A DNA stretch of 64,000 nt from Chamaelirium japonicum (GCA_947650365.1 OX393549.1:35682910-35746909), one strand, 5' to 3'; positions 1-11,709 are shown, counted from the first letter of the stretch. Program-made: numbers and translations. The notes: generated from the sequence alone by a model not told the origin.

Positions 1-776
1 CCTTGGCACAATCAGACCGAAAGGTCTTGATGCGCCGACCAAACTGAGTGTGTATCATAGTGGTGAATCTCCTAAAGATGTGAGGTACTTCAGATCGATG
101 ACGCATAAGATAAACCCAGGTGCACCTAGAATAGTCATCGATAAAGCACACATAATACATGTAACCCGATAGAGATGCAACAGGAGCAGGACCCCAAATG
201 TCCGAATGGACTAAATCAAATAAAGCATCAGACTGGAAAGCACTAGCAGAAAATGGAAGAGCTAGATGCTTTGCCAGTCTACAATCCGTACAAACAGAGA
301 GGGGGGAGAAAGACGCTCGACCCAAAGCACCCGAACGGAATACGCTTTTGAGTCGATCACTCGATATATGACCTAACCTTCTATGCCATAGGTCGGCATC
401 AGAGGTGACAGACATGACAGACGCAACGGAAGACACATATAGATGGTCCAACTGGTAAAGTCCTCCTGCCCTATGGCCCAGCCCAATCCTCTGACCCGTC
501 CGCGAATCTTGCACAACACAAACAGAAGGGGTGAAGGTGATAGTCAGGCCAGAGTCGCAAAGAGAACTGATAGATATCAGATTAATATTAAGACGGGGGG
601 CATGATGGACATAGGGTAGGGTCAGGCGACCAGAAGGGTCAGAGGTGGTAGTGATGGAGCCACATTGCGGAATAGGGACGAGAGTCCCATCCGCAGTGCG
701 AACCTCCTGGTGGGTGGTAGTGGGAGAACAGTCCGTGAGGACAGTAGAGTCAAAGGTAAGGTGACAGGAGGCACCG
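1..776 (-). pseudogene. pol: copia A pol, protease to integrase part
   Basis: Read on the minus strand, this part holds the aspartic protease region, the GAG-pre-integrase zinc region (a WHRRLGH motif followed by C-x2-C) and the start of the integrase core, ending at the KTFRSD block cut by the window edge. The protein would process Gag-Pol and integrate the cDNA. Compared with element D at 23929-23945, the DSG codons near 776 lack one base, which puts the upstream gag ORF out of frame and separates gag from pol. Without that change the frame matches D closely. I assign it from similarity to the other copies in the window. Confidence 0.85.
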
Positions 777-1923
777 AATCGAAGATCCATGGAGCAGTAG
801 TACTAGAGGTGGCAGACAAGCCGTGCGCAGTCGCGGAGCCGGTGGAGGCTAGGTGGCGAAGAAGGAGCTCCTCGAGGCGCTGAAGACGGTCCGGCTCAGG
901 CTGAGAAGGTGCTGGAGTAGCAGTGGGGAGCGTCGAGGCCTCTACAGTAGCCGCTGTACCACCAAAGTGGCGGAAGGAAGAGGAACCACGTCCACGGCTC
1001 CGTCCACCTCGACCGCCGCATCGATCGTCGCGGGAAGTCGAAGCCCAGCGTGGAGCTCTCTCATCCGGACCCCAGCGGGGGTTGCATGGAGGACGTGTAG
1101 GGCATTCGCGCTTCATGTGGCCGGGCTCCTTGCAGTAGTGACAGAAGACAGCCTCATCGGAGAACCCGACTGCCAGGACAGTGTCGGAGCTAGGAGCAAG
1201 TGGAGGAGGACGAGCGCCCTGAGTCTGAAGGCGGGTCTTCTCGTCGACCAAGGCGAGTAGAGTATCCTCTAGCCGAGGGAGTGGCTCACGGTGCAGGAAC
1301 TGGGCAGCTATGAGAGCAAAGACCGGCCGAAGCGCTGCCAGGAACTGGTGTAGGTGGCCCTCATCGAGGTAGTGCTGGAAATCCCGGGAGCGGGGGTAGG
1401 CACACCGCTCCGGGATCAGTGAGTCCAGCTCATGCCAGTAGGCACTCATCTGACTGAAGAAGTCCTGAATGGTGCGCTCCCCCTGACGGGCAGACTGCGA
1501 GTCACAGATCAGCTGATGCCGGCGTGCACCACCGCGCGGGAGAAAACGGTCCCGGAGATACTCCCACATCGTGCGCGCTGTCGGGAGGCGGCCGATGGGA
1601 GTAAGGAGCGGACGAGCAACAAAGTTCAGAAGGTACGCCCGGATGGCCTGATCATGGCGGCGCCACGTAAGAGCAGCAACGGTGGTGGCCGTGGTAGCAG
1701 TCGCAGCAGACGACGCGGCACTGCTGGTGACAGAGGAGAAACTGGAGTAGTCAGTGGGAGGAGGATCCTCGCCGATGATGTGACCCCACAGATCACGACT
1801 GGAGAGCGCGGCCTCGACGGTGAGGGACCAGTCAGGCCAGTCGCTGGCCGATGACAACTGAAAGGCGACCGCCTTCAGCGGTGGAGAGATCGCAACGACG
1901 GACGGTATGGCAGGAGAATCCAT
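622..1923 (-). CDS. gag: copia A Gag polyprotein, N-terminal part
   Basis: This 433-codon ORF starts at the ATG at 1923, as do the matching ORFs of D (22816) and E (51097). Residues about 20-230 form the capsid-like region of plant copia Gag, with a W-x2-W pattern near residues 29-32. A CCHC zinc knuckle (CHYCKEPGHMKREC) lies at about residues 263-276, followed by an Arg/Gly-rich basic stretch that probably binds RNA. Gag would package element RNA in virus-like particles in the cytoplasm. The last ~50 codons, beyond position 776, are out of frame because of a one-base deletion in the protease, so the true Gag-Pol is interrupted. The long open frame suggests a fairly recent copy. Confidence 0.85.
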   Translation of the reverse strand: MDSPAIPSVVAISPPLKAVAFQLSSASDWPDWSLTVEAALSSRDLWGHIIGEDPPPTDYSSFSSVTSSAASSAATATTATTVAALTWRRHDQAIRAYLLNFVARPLLTPIGRLPTARTMWEYLRDRFLPRGGARRHQLICDSQSARQGERTIQDFFSQMSAYWHELDSLIPERCAYPRSRDFQHYLDEGHLHQFLAALRPVFALIAAQFLHREPLPRLEDTLLALVDEKTRLQTQGARPPPLAPSSDTVLAVGFSDEAVFCHYCKEPGHMKRECPTRPPCNPRWGPDERAPRWASTSRDDRCGGRGGRSRGRGSSSFRHFGGTAATVEASTLPTATPAPSQPEPDRLQRLEELLLRHLASTGSATAHGLSATSSTTAPWIFDSVPPVTLPLTLLSSRTVLPLPPTRRFALRMGLSSLFRNVAPSLPPLTLLVA

Positions 1924-2467
1924 GGAGGAGGCTCAATAGAGGGGGGGGGGAACCGGGAAGGGATGGGAAGGCCGATCAGGGGGTGGAGGAAGGGGGGTCA
2001 GGGGCTGTAGGGGGGGTCGGGGGGAGGAGGCAGGGTGTCGGGGGCTGTAGGGGGATGGGTCGGGGGGTGTCGGGTGAAGGAAGATGGGGGTCAGGGGGTT
2101 GGGGGGTGGAAGATGGGGAGCCGGGGGCTGTCGGGTGGAGAAAAGGGGGGTTCGGGGGGTGTAGGAGAAGGGGCCGGGGCTGTCGGGCGGCGGAAGAGGG
2201 GGGGCCGGTGAAGGATGGAGGTCGGACAGGGGGTCAGGGGCTGTAGGGGGGTCGGGGGGAGGAGGCAAGGTGTCGGGCGGCTGTAGGGGGGTAGTCGGGC
2301 GGTGGAAGGGGGGGACCGGTGGAGGAGGGAGGCCGGACGAGGTGGGCCGGTGGAGGAGGGAGGCCGGACAGGGTGAGCCGGTGGAGGAGGGAGGCCGGAC
2401 GGGGAGGTGCTGCCGTAGTTTGGTGCCATCGTCGCCGTCGCCGTCGCCGCACGGGAGAACCTTAGAG
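1924..2467 (-). repeat. GC-rich degenerate minisatellite leader of copia A
   Basis: Between the primer-binding site and gag lies about 540 bp of strongly strand-biased repeat (G-rich on plus, C-rich on minus) with degenerate units such as GGGGGTCGGGGGGAGG. Proline-rich ORFs predicted through it are by-products of the composition. D and E carry the same kind of leader at the same place, so it is an element feature. Confidence 0.8.
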
Positions 2468-2479
2468 CTCTGATACCAT
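2468..2479 (-). other. primer-binding site of copia A
   Basis: On the minus strand this is TGGTATCAGAGC, the standard plant copia site complementary to the 3' end of initiator tRNA-Met, directly downstream of the LTR. Confidence 0.9.
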
Positions 2480-2619
2480 GTTAGGAGATGACGGCTAGGG
2501 TTTGGAGAGGAATAGAATGCATTCCATTGAGGGACTCAAGCTCAATATATGTACATGTATCACTATACAATCCGACCCGGCTGTACAGTAAACCCGACCC
2601 ATCTATATATACATTAACA
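2480..2619 (-). repeat. 5' LTR of copia A
   Basis: The minus-strand sequence starts TGTTAATGTA and ends CTCCTAACA, with the motif CCAAACCCTAGCCGTC near its end. It matches the LTRs of D, E and G and the right-hand LTR of the chimeric TRIM at 12417-12553. Confidence 0.92.
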
Positions 2620-2621
2620 GC

Positions 2622-2690
2622 CACATTTGGAACAACATTCGGGTGATTTAATGGGTGGCCGAATCTCTGGCACACGCACACACCGCACAC
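2622..2690 (+). repeat. dispersed repeat copy 1
   Basis: About 65 bp (CATTTGGAACAACATTCGG onward, ending in CGAATCTCTGGCACAC) recurs with small differences at 3605-3668. The two copies bracket the degenerate element at 2830-3567. The origin is not recognised. Confidence 0.6.
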
Positions 2691-2829
2691 CCACTCACAT
2701 ATTACAACATACTTTGGAACACCCGTGTACATTACAAAATCTCTGGCACACCTGTGCACACATTACAACGTTCTCTGGAACACAATTGCTTATTCCACAA
2801 GTTAGAGATCAGGTCAGCCCTTATACCCC

Positions 2830-3567
2830 AAGGTTTGAGATTTCGATTTTGTGTCTGGTTTCGGTCCTGACTGAAATTGAAATTTCGGCCAAAATATGAA
2901 AAAATATTCGAAATGGTAAAAAAGGGCTGAATTTGTAATTTTTTTAAAAATAATAAATTTAGTCTTTTATAGTTGTACATATATATTTACTTGAATGTTT
3001 TGAAGAAAACACACACCAAACACATAATAAGCTTGCATGGACCATGATACCAATGTGGATTACCAGTAAATTGAAGAAAAAAACTTGATTGTTGAGAATA
3101 GTCCCACATCGATAAAATGGTGGGAGTTCCACGTCTTCATATACCGTTGCCCCCTCCCTCTCATCATCGGTTCTGAGGGGGCATGGGGATCAGAACATTG
3201 ATAATCACAATATATTTACATAAAACTCGAAATCCATAAAAAAGATACCCCTGGTTTTCGAGCCCACATGATTTTGGAAGGAATCTCATCGAAAGTCACC
3301 GAAATCCACTGAAAGAGCCGACAAGATCTCATTTCGAGGGCCCCAGATCATATGGCTGAAATTTTGTCGAAATCTCGCTAAAATCTTAACTTTCGATCGA
3401 AATTTCACCGGTTTCGACCGAAATTAGCCGAAAACCACCGAAATGCTCAAAAGTCACATGAAATCAAGACTTTCGGGGTTTTGCATTGGTGTTTCATTTC
3501 AATAGCGGTAGAAACCGAAATTTCATACCGAAATTTTGGCATTTCGATCGAAATCTCAATCCATGCT
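2830..3567. mobile_element. putative non-autonomous DNA element with a CGAAATTT-rich degenerate core
   Basis: The ends look like inverted repeats: GGTTTGAGATTTCGAT near 2832 and the complement of ATCGAAATCTCAATCC near 3549-3564. Between them are many degenerate copies of CGAAATTT on both strands. A TRIM solo LTR (3090-3197) lies inside. I see no clean target duplication, so the class is uncertain. The composition parallels the TACCGG element at 20663-20976. Confidence 0.45.
3090..3197 (+). mobile_element. TRIM solo LTR (TGTTGAGAATAGTCC family)
   Basis: This 108-bp LTR starts TGTTGAGAATAGTCCCACAT and ends CAGAACA. It is flanked by a perfect 5-bp target duplication TTGAT (3085-3089 and 3198-3202). 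The same LTR is seen four times in the array at 43494-45769, there next to a tRNA-Met primer-binding site, which shows it is an LTR of a miniature retrotransposon. Confidence 0.88.
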
Positions 3568-3604
3568 TACACTGATATATCAATCATTTTACTCTTCGAT
3601 GCAT

Positions 3605-3668
3605 TTGGAATAACAACATTCGGATGATTGAATGGGTGATCGAATCTCTGGCACATCTGCACACACAT
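3605..3668 (+). repeat. dispersed repeat copy 2
   Basis: This is the partner of 2622-2690, sharing CATTCGG-TGATT-AATGGGTG and CGAATCTCTGGCACA. The 340 bp that follow contain no gene I can support. Confidence 0.55.
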
Positions 3669-4007
3669 TTTCTTCTCTGGCACGATAGGATCTCGTTCTC
3701 CCTAATCATCTAGCACAAGTTTAATGACATGTCAAGTGGGGCACAATATCTTATCCAAAGGAATCCCACGATCTATAGCAAACCCAACAAGAACAACCAC
3801 TTGCTCGATAGAGCCACGAGATCCACAACATACTCTGTAGAACCTGAGCCTATAAGCGTCATTGCCATGAAAGTTAGCCGGGTTATTAATGGCATGCATT
3901 TTGTTTCAGTTTGGTGAGTCATAGCCATAATGGCTTACCGGAGAAGAAAATAAAAGTCGACCACCAAAAGATTGACTAGCAGAACATTTTTTCAACATGG
4001 AATCAAA

Positions 4008-4165
4008 TCTCTGCCGATACCGAGTCATATCAGCCGATACAACTCGGGTTTGGACTAGGTTGGTACCGATTCACCATCAAAACTGCATAAGCGTATTGGT
4101 CTATACCTACCCGTATCGACCAATTTAGGCAGGTATCGGCCAATACAACCAGTACAACTTAGCCT
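4008..4165. repeat. degenerate TATCGGCC-type repeat
   Basis: Short degenerate units (CCGATAC, GTATCGGCC, GTATCGACC) on both strands. The left edge shares ATCTCTGCCGATAC with the MULE-like element at 20663-20976, so this is probably an older relative. No target duplication is recognisable. Confidence 0.45.
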
Positions 4166-4224
4166 TTTGCTATTCCTAATATTTTTATTATATTTGTACA
4201 AATCTTTCCATTTTCTAATTCGAT

Positions 4225-4365
4225 CTGATCTATTCGTTTGTAGAGCTATTTACTCGATAACAGACACTTTTGCAACACCTCTAACAGAGGAACAAATGGT
4301 CAATTTTGAAAGAACTTATTGTCAGCCTCTTTCTGATATGATCCATATGATTCAGAAGGGATAGT
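4225..4365 (+). other. possible terminal exon of an unidentified host gene
   Basis: A pyrimidine-rich tract ending in TTTGTAG at about 4216-4224 looks like a 3' splice site. It is followed by an open frame of 39 codons ending at the TAG at 4362-4364. The peptide ([19 protein letters not shown] within it) is compositionally protein-like and unlike the surrounding repeats. I do not recognise the family and see no other exon. It could be a gene fragment carried by a transposon, or chance. Confidence 0.25.
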
Positions 4366-5718
4366 AGTTATATATACGTCTATGAGTTAGCAAATCCTCA
4401 ACCATGAGTCCCCACCCTACACCAGCATGATCAACATTGACTAAAGGTGTCTGAACTAACCTACTGATTTGTCCGAAGTAGCTAATAGGTCTTGGAAAAG
4501 GCTGCGAATTCCTACAGCTAGGTTGGTCTTTTCCCATTGTAAAAGGTCATAGACTGGCGCTATGGTCGAAATAACTATCTATTTAAAATATTTCAGACTA
4601 AGAATTGGATGGCTAAAGTTTAAGTTATCTCTCACAATGTCCAAAAAAAATATGCTTTAACTAGTGTAACGTCAAGATGACCTCTAGACCTTTGCCGAAG
4701 TACTTTTTGCTCTTTAACGAGAAGGGTCGATGACAAAATACTTGGTGGTTCTTGAAGTTCCTCTGAACTCTAGGGCGCTGAAGTCCAAATGGATAGTTGG
4801 ATGTTTGCCTTGATCCTTATCCTTTGATGGTGATTCAAAATCTCTAATATTGATTTCGGGAAAATTATGATGAACTGGATACACACAAGATCATCAAAGT
4901 AGACTATTTGCATGCATGCCATAATGTACTCGAAAATCAGCACCCCAACTCGAAAATCAGCACCCCAACTCGGCCAACCCACTAGCCTCTATTGTTGATC
5001 TTGGGCCCTAACCACTCAGCCTGCATCCTGGCCCGAAACTGGGCCCGACCCAAAGTGCGGCCCAACTGTCCAGCCACCCAAGCTGATGATTGTATGTGGC
5101 GTGCCGACAGGTCTTCAGCGAGCAGGCGTCTTAACTCGGTGAGGCGACGAGCTTTAGGCAAGGTAGGCGCGGTCCCTTCCCCCCTCTCTTCTTCCTCCTC
5201 TTCTTTTTTGCTCCTTTTCTTTCTCTCCCCTTCCCTCGCTTCTCCTCTTCTTACTTGCTTCGTGGGTGGCACGTCAGCAGGTAACTGTTGTTGACCGGAA
5301 TCAATGGAAGCAACAACATTTGCTCTTGCTGGCAGTGATCAAGGTTCCGATGGGGAATCTTTTCCTCCTTTTTTTACTATGGGTGGTTGGTTAGTGGTGG
5401 TTTCCCCACCAATGTTCTTCCCAATACCATCTCTTTCTAATCCTCTCTTCTTCTCTTTGTTTCTCTGCTCTTACCTCTAATTTTTTCCCATCTCATTTTC
5501 CCACATACTCTTCCTGTTTTTAATCTCTCAATTTCTCTCTTATCTTTCCCTCCTTCATCCTATATGATTCCTCCTCTTTGATCTCTCACTCTTCCTCTCA
5601 TATAACTGGAGGACTTGCACTCGATGAGAAAATAAGAGGGAAGGAGCATATCTGCAGTTCGTCGGCCTCCTCTACGACTATCTTCTCCACGTCAAGTCTA
5701 TCCTCCTCCATGTCGAGC
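4366..5718. other. intergenic stretch without supported gene
   Basis: The stretch holds a 20-bp exact tandem duplication (4928-4967, unit ACTCGAAAATCAGCACCCCA), a CT-rich tract at about 5170-5260 and otherwise unique-looking sequence. ORFs here are short and without recognisable motifs. Confidence 0.6.

Positions 5719-5769
<51 letters not shown>
5719..5769. repeat. compound (CT)n(TA)n microsatellite
   Basis: (CT)n from about 5719 passes directly into (TA)n, which ends at the first base of module M1 at 5770. Confidence 0.95.
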
Positions 5770-6150
<381 letters not shown>

Positions 6151-6204
6151 CAATTTGAAGGAGGAAGATACATGAGAGGTTAAACGTGCGGATCGTGAGA
6201 GGAA

Positions 6205-6300
6205 GGATCTGTTATTTACGAAGCATCGCAACGTAAGGGTGAAACTGGTGGCTCACAGTCATTCTATGAAGCATCGCAACGTAATAGGGTGGCATGGGTG
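6205..6300 (+). repeat. short tandem repeat at the insertion site of element C
   Basis: GAAGCATCGCAACGTAA occurs twice (about 6219 and 6266) in a unit of about 47 bp that also has GGTGGCTCAC. A further related piece follows element C at 13328 (GGGTGGCTCACGGGCATC). Element C therefore landed in a small tandem repeat. Confidence 0.6.
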
Positions 6301-6622
6301 TGATGGGGACATCACATGCATGTACGGACTTCGACAGAGGAGGATGACACATTCGGTGTCCCTTTGGATCAAGCCCACTTGACCCATTTAAAATTTAAAG
6401 GCCCGCACGAATTATCTATAATTATTTTATATTTTCGGATTAATTATTTGCTTAATTTCTGTAGTTGGGTTTAGTTATGTTTAGTAGGCTAGGGTTAGTG
6501 GGTAGTTATGTGTTAGTGGGTGGTTATGTAGTTACGTAGTTATGTGTTAGTGGGTAGTTTGTGTTTGTGGGTGGTTATATGGTTATGTAATTATGTGTTA
6601 GTGGGTGGTTATGTAGTTATGT

Positions 6623-6769
6623 TGTTACCACAACCCTAGGAGAGAGAAAGACAGTTAGGGTTTGGGAAAATAACGGACAATTCTCATTAGGGCAATAGCC
6701 ACGAATATAGATGCACATACATGTCTTATACACCTAACTCATATGTATAACCTATAATATACATTAACA
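6623..6769 (-). repeat. 3' LTR of copia B
   Basis: Minus-strand ends are TGTTAATGTA and GTGGTAACA. It is preceded on the minus strand by a G-rich polypurine tract (TTTGAGGGGGGG, complement of 6770-6781). It differs from the 5' LTR at many sites and by a 13-bp length difference, so the element is not young. Confidence 0.9.
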
Positions 6770-6776
6770 CCCCCCC

Positions 6777-9700
6777 TCAAACCCACGGTGGATTAAACAC
6801 TGAGAGTTTGCTAATAAGAAACCGAAAACGACGAGAGGGATGTGACTTTGTGAAAAAAACAGCAATCTGCTCTGCGAAAGACACATAGGGCTGAGAAATA
6901 GTGCCAGCCTCGTACTGCTCACTGGAGAAGTAACAATCGAGATTAATGTGCTTTGTCTGCTCATGAAAAACCGGATTGCTGACAATCTGAATAACACTCT
7001 TGTTGTCGCAATGAAGAGCGGTAGGGCCAGAAGTAGCGATACCAAGATCTCGCAGAAGACACCGTAAATGAATAGTCTCCTTAGTAGCAGTGGCCATGGC
7101 ACTAAACTCGGCCTCAGTACTGGAGAGAGACAACCTTTTTTTTCTTGCTCTTCTAGAAGATCAGAGTGTCATCCAAAAACAGGAAATATCCGGAAGTAGA
7201 GCGACGAGTGGTCGGGTCATCGGCCCAGTCAGTATCAGAATATGCATGAAGAACCATAGAGAAGATCGAGGGGAAAAGAAGCGACCTGGTAATAGTGCCT
7301 CGAAGATACCGAAGGAGCCATAGGAGAGCAACATAGTGAGCCGAGAGAGGTGCATCCACAAACTTGCTAAGAATACTTATTGTATGTGCAATATTCAGCC
7401 TGGTGATGCAAAGATAGACCAGCTGACCAACTGTCTCTCGGCACATGGTAGGATCTGAGAGAGGCTCACCATCAGCAGGACGTAGCTTCATATGAAGCTC
7501 AAGAGGATTGTCAACTGTACGATAGTCAGAAAGAGCAGCACGTTCCAGAAATTCAGCCATGTACTTCTGCTGAGAAATCATAATCCCTCGAGTACCCTTA
7601 GCAACCTCCAGGCTAAGAAAGTAGCGCAAGGGACCAAGATCCTTCATCTGAAATTGACTATGAAGATACTGCTGAAGAGAGGTGACACCAGAGGCCTCAC
7701 CAGTAAGGATCATATCATCAACACAGAGAAGGATGATAGCCCAGTCTTGGGAGAAAGCCCACACAAACATATAGTGATCCTGGAAGCTCTCCACAAAGCC
7801 GATCTCAGTAACTGCACGATGAAAACGCTCAAATCAAGCATGAGGAGCCTGTTTGAGTCCATAAATAGCCCGATGGAGACTGCAGACGTGCTAAGACTAG
7901 AAGGAGGCTGCATATAAACAACCTCGGAGAGATCACCGTGAAGAAACACATTCTTCACATCCATCTGAAGACGATGCCAACTTGTAGCAGCAGCAGTAGC
8001 AACAGCGAGGAGGGTCTGAATGGTGGTCATTTGAGCCATAGGAGCAAAAGTCTCGTCATAATCAATCCCGTACTCCTGAGTAAAGCCCCTGACAATAAGA
8101 CGGGCCTTGTACCGATCAATGGAGCCATCAGCTTGATCTTGAAAACCCACTTGTAGCTAATGGGCTCAACACCAGCAGACAGAGGGTCAACCTCCCACAT
8201 CCAGTCTGCTCAAAGGCCTGGAACTCCTTAGTCATATCCTGCTGCCATGGAGGGTACTGCGGTGTCTCTCTGAAGCACCTGAGTTCTCTGTCTATGTGAA
8301 GGGAGGTAAGGTAAGCAGTGAATGCAGGCGAGTAGGAAGTGACTGCAGCAAAACCAAAACGGTCAGGAGAGTAGCCAAAGTGGTCGGGGTGGTGGCGCTC
8401 GCATTGGGGTAGCAAGAAGGAGTGTTGGGATCCACATCTGGTAGAGGGAGGCTCCTCGAAGTAGACGGCGTACTAGAGGCATCACGGTCAGACGAAGGGG
8501 TGACAGGCAATGGGACAGGCAAACGACGACGAGAATATACTAGAGGAAACAGAGAAATAGGTGATGGGGACGAGGGACCCGAGGGAGAGAAAGGAGACAC
8601 AGGAGAAACAACATCTGAAAGGGAAGGAGGAGAAGGAGGGTTGACCACGGTAGTAGGAGGTAAGGGCTCGAGGGTAGGGGTAAGAGAAAAAGCGGTAGCA
8701 GAAAAAGGGGTGTCACAGGAGGAGTTTGCGAAGACATCGAGGATAGAGCTGGAATCTTAAGAAAGGTGAGATCCTGAGATTCAACAGAGTAATAGGAACA
8801 TTTTCTACAAGGGAGACATGTTAAGAGATGCGAAAATGGCGAGCCAAGGGGTCATAACAACTATATCCCTTGTGCTCAGAATTGAGCCCCAAAAGTACAC
8901 GTATAGTGGACCTGGCTGAGAGCTTATTATGCTCATGGGAAGGAAGAAGGACAAAACACGTGCACCCAAAAGTGCACAGCATACTGTAGTTGGGAGGAGT
9001 ACCATAGAAATGCTAATGAGGAGTACACCCGAGAGGACTGAGGAGGGGGTGATGTTAATGAGGTTGACAGAGATCAAAATGACCTCTGCCCAGAAGGTGC
9101 GAGGAACGAACGAGGAGAGAAGCTAAGCATGAGCTGTTTCAAGGATGTGATGGTGCTTTCGCTTAGCAACCCTGTTCTGCTCATGAGTATGAAGACAAGA
9201 TTGCTGGAAGAGAGTCCCATAGGACTGAAGAATAAAGCTCATCGTAGAGGAGAGGTATTCACATGTGCAATCAGACCGAAAAGTTTTGATATGAGCATGG
9301 AATTGAGTATGAACCATGGCTGTGAAGGCTGATAAACCTCAGGAATGTCAGATCGTTGACGAAAGAGGTAAACCCATGTGAAACGTGAATAGTCATCAAT
9401 AAAACTAATATAGTAAAAATAACCATTCATAGAAGATAAAGGTTCAGGACCCCAAATATCAAAGTGCACTAGATTAAACGGACTACGGGACCTCGACAAA
9501 CTGGAAGAAAAGGGGCTAGCTGAATGCTTAGTCAACTGACATCCCGTACAAAAGGAAAGAGAAGTAAATGAATCTAAACCTAAAGCTCCAGACTGGAAAA
9601 GACTTTTAAGTCGAGATTCGGACACATGACCTAATCTCCTATGCCACAAATTGGCATTAGAAGTGACAGCACCACAAAAGACCGAAGGAGGGACAGTAGG

Positions 9701-10159
9701 TAGATGAAGATACTCCAGGTGATATAGTCCGCTAGTCCTACGAGCAGCACCAATCCTCTGTCCCGAGTGTGTATCCTGCACAACACAAGAAGAAGAAGAG
9801 AAAGTGATGGTCAGGCTAGAATCACACAAGCTGCTTATAGAGATTAAGTTCATACGAAGCTGAGGTGCATGCAAGACAAAAGGTAGATAGTAGGCCAGTA
9901 AGGCTGAGACTGTTGTGATAGATCCAGTCTGCGAGATGGCTAAAAGAGAACCATCTGCAGTGTGGATCGGAGGAATGCAAGAGGCTGGTGAGCATGCAGT
10001 AAGGATAGAGTGGTCAGGGGTCATGTGATGAGAGGCCCCAGAGTCTATAATCCAAGGTGCAGAGGTACCTGAGGTGATAGAGACGACAGAGGAGCCGAAG
10101 GAACCAGAGGAAGGCTGTAGAAAGAGCTGCTCAAGGTGCATCTCGAGATGCTAAAGGCA
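6777..10159 (-). pseudogene. pol: copia B pol (protease, integrase, RT, RNase H), degenerate
   Basis: On the minus strand the pieces follow copia order. Protease (WIIDSGASHHM) is near 10040, the GAG-pre-integrase HRRLGH block near 9650, and the integrase core with IWGPEP and FIDDYSRFTWVY at about 9380-9480. The HTHEQN block is near 9190. A serine/proline linker (8300-8740) follows, then RT (about 7150-8260, with the active-site block [11 protein letters not shown] near 7720) and RNase H (STEAEFSAMATATKE and CDNKSVIQI, 6777-7133). The RT motif is CVDD rather than the YVDD of D and E. Several frameshifts and stops separate the pieces, so no polyprotein can be made. Confidence 0.88.
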
Positions 10160-11043
10160 ATCTGTCATAGTAGCATCAACAATGCCAGCAACTGTAGCAG
10201 TAGGTCGACCATGACTAGGTGGCCTAGCACGCTTCTCTGGATGAAGCTGCCAACAATAGCTGACAGTGTGCCTTGGCTTGCTACAGTGGGTGCACCTCCG
10301 AGTGTCTGGCATGCCAGTGAGCATCCCACCGGGTGTGCTAGAGGAATGGGAGGAGCTACGAGAGAGCGAAGCAGTGGAAGTGGGTCTTGGAGGTGGAGCA
10401 ACAACGAGAACACCCTCAAAACTTGAGGATACAGAGGTCTAACGAGCTGCAACGGTGCTAAGACAGGTCTCCTCTGCAATAAGCTCATCAACAGTAGCAA
10501 TAAGGCAAGGAAGAGGATCCCTATAGATCAATTGTCCCGCGAGAGGAGAGAACTCAGGGCGAATAGTCATCAGAAACTGGTAGAGTTGTCGCCGTTTTCG
10601 AAAGAACTGCAACTCGCACCAGGAGGCACTAACTTTGGAGACCTCCAGTAAAGGGAGCTCCAAATCCTGGAGCTTATGCCAGTAACCGCGCATGAGGCTG
10701 TGAAATTGCTGGATCGTCTGCTCCCCCTGCTGAGCAGACTGGCCTGGGACAAAAGCTGATACTCACAGGTCCCACTTTGCTCCACAAATCGCTCCGTACG
10801 ATAAGCCCTAGAGCTCTGTCGCAGTAGCGAAGGTGACAAGGTCGGCGCGAAGTGAGAGGTCAACCGAGGCAATGAAAAATACTCGAATATGATGGTCACA
10901 AAGGCCCCAGGTGTCAGAGGTCCCTGTTCTAGAAGTAGTAGTAGGAGCAGGTGTAGAGCCGTCAAGGTACCCGTACAGGACTCAGCCATCAAGGATACTC
11001 GAGATGGTGGCAGACCACGTAGTCCAATCAGCTATCATGATCA
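10160..11043 (-). pseudogene. gag: copia B gag, degenerate
   Basis: A likely start is the ATG near 11043, leading into IADWTTWSATISSILDG, followed by a stop. The middle capsid region (RGYWHKLQDLELPL) is at 10439-10693. A CCHC zinc knuckle, CTHCSKPRHTVSYC, is encoded at 10253-10294, with correct C-x2-C-x4-H-x4-C spacing. A TAG follows the knuckle region near 10153. Stops and frameshifts divide the ORF into at least three parts. The role would have been RNA packaging into particles. Confidence 0.8.
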
Positions 11044-11084
11044 AGGAAAAATCTATCGAGACAAGGAGGAAGTCTCTTGTCTTC

Positions 11085-11698
11085 TTAAGTAGCGTCGTCA
11101 AAAACTGAAAAAAGGTCATCGTCGGCAACTGATCTGAAAAGGCTATCGAGAGCTGCAGAAAACGTAGAGACTTGATTGGCGGAAAGGTGCACTACGTGGC
11201 ACAAATAGCGAGTCGGTAGGCTAGGGAGGGCCGATGGAAAGACTGGCATGGCTGTAGAAAAGGTCGACGGGCTGCAGGAGGGGCCGGAGGAAGACCGGTA
11301 GGCTACAGGAGGGCCGTCAGATAGTTGGCGGACTACAGGAGGGTTGGCGTCGGGCTGCAGGAGGTCCGACGGCGGCCTGCAGGAGGTCCGGCGGAGGGCT
11401 GGCGAGCTGTAGGAGGGGTCAGCGGAAGATCGACGGACTGCAGGGGGGCCGACAGATAGCTGATGGACTGCAGGAAGGGCCGATGAAGACCGGCAGGCTG
11501 CAAGAGGGCCGACGGATAGTCGGCGGGCTGTTGGAGGGGCTAGTGGGCTGCTGGAGGGGCCGACTAAGACCGACGGAGGGCCGATCGGGTGCGGGCTCAG
11601 ACGCAGGGCGCAGAGCGACGGGCTCGTTGCGGGCGCAAGCAAGATCACCGGATCGAGGAGGAAGGCAGTGGAAGGGGATGGCGAGGGGATTAAACCCG
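11085..11698 (-). repeat. GC-rich minisatellite leader of copia B
   Basis: Degenerate units of about 25-35 bp (GCTGCAGGAGG-CCGACGG and variants) fill about 11205-11660 between primer site and gag. The position matches the leaders of A, D and E although the unit differs, so a repetitive leader is shared by distinct copia families here. Confidence 0.75.
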
Positions 11699-11709
11699 CT
11701 TTGATACCA

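Larger units (their letters stand above)
1..2619 (-). mobile_element. Ty1/copia retrotransposon A, cut by the left window edge
   Basis: This minus-strand element runs from a 140-bp 5' LTR at 2480-2619 through the primer-binding site, a GC-rich leader, gag, protease and the first part of integrase, where the window starts. Gag, protease and integrase align by eye with elements D (22138-27341) and E (50450-55664), so all belong to one family. The distal pol and the 3' LTR lie outside the window, so age and target-site duplication cannot be judged. It is defective: one base is missing in the protease active-site region near 776. Confidence 0.93.

Noticed and set aside
6301..6622. GTTAGTGGGTGGTTATGTAG repeats as an independent satellite
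   Set aside because: The same run occurs at the same place in both LTRs of element C, so it is part of the LTR.
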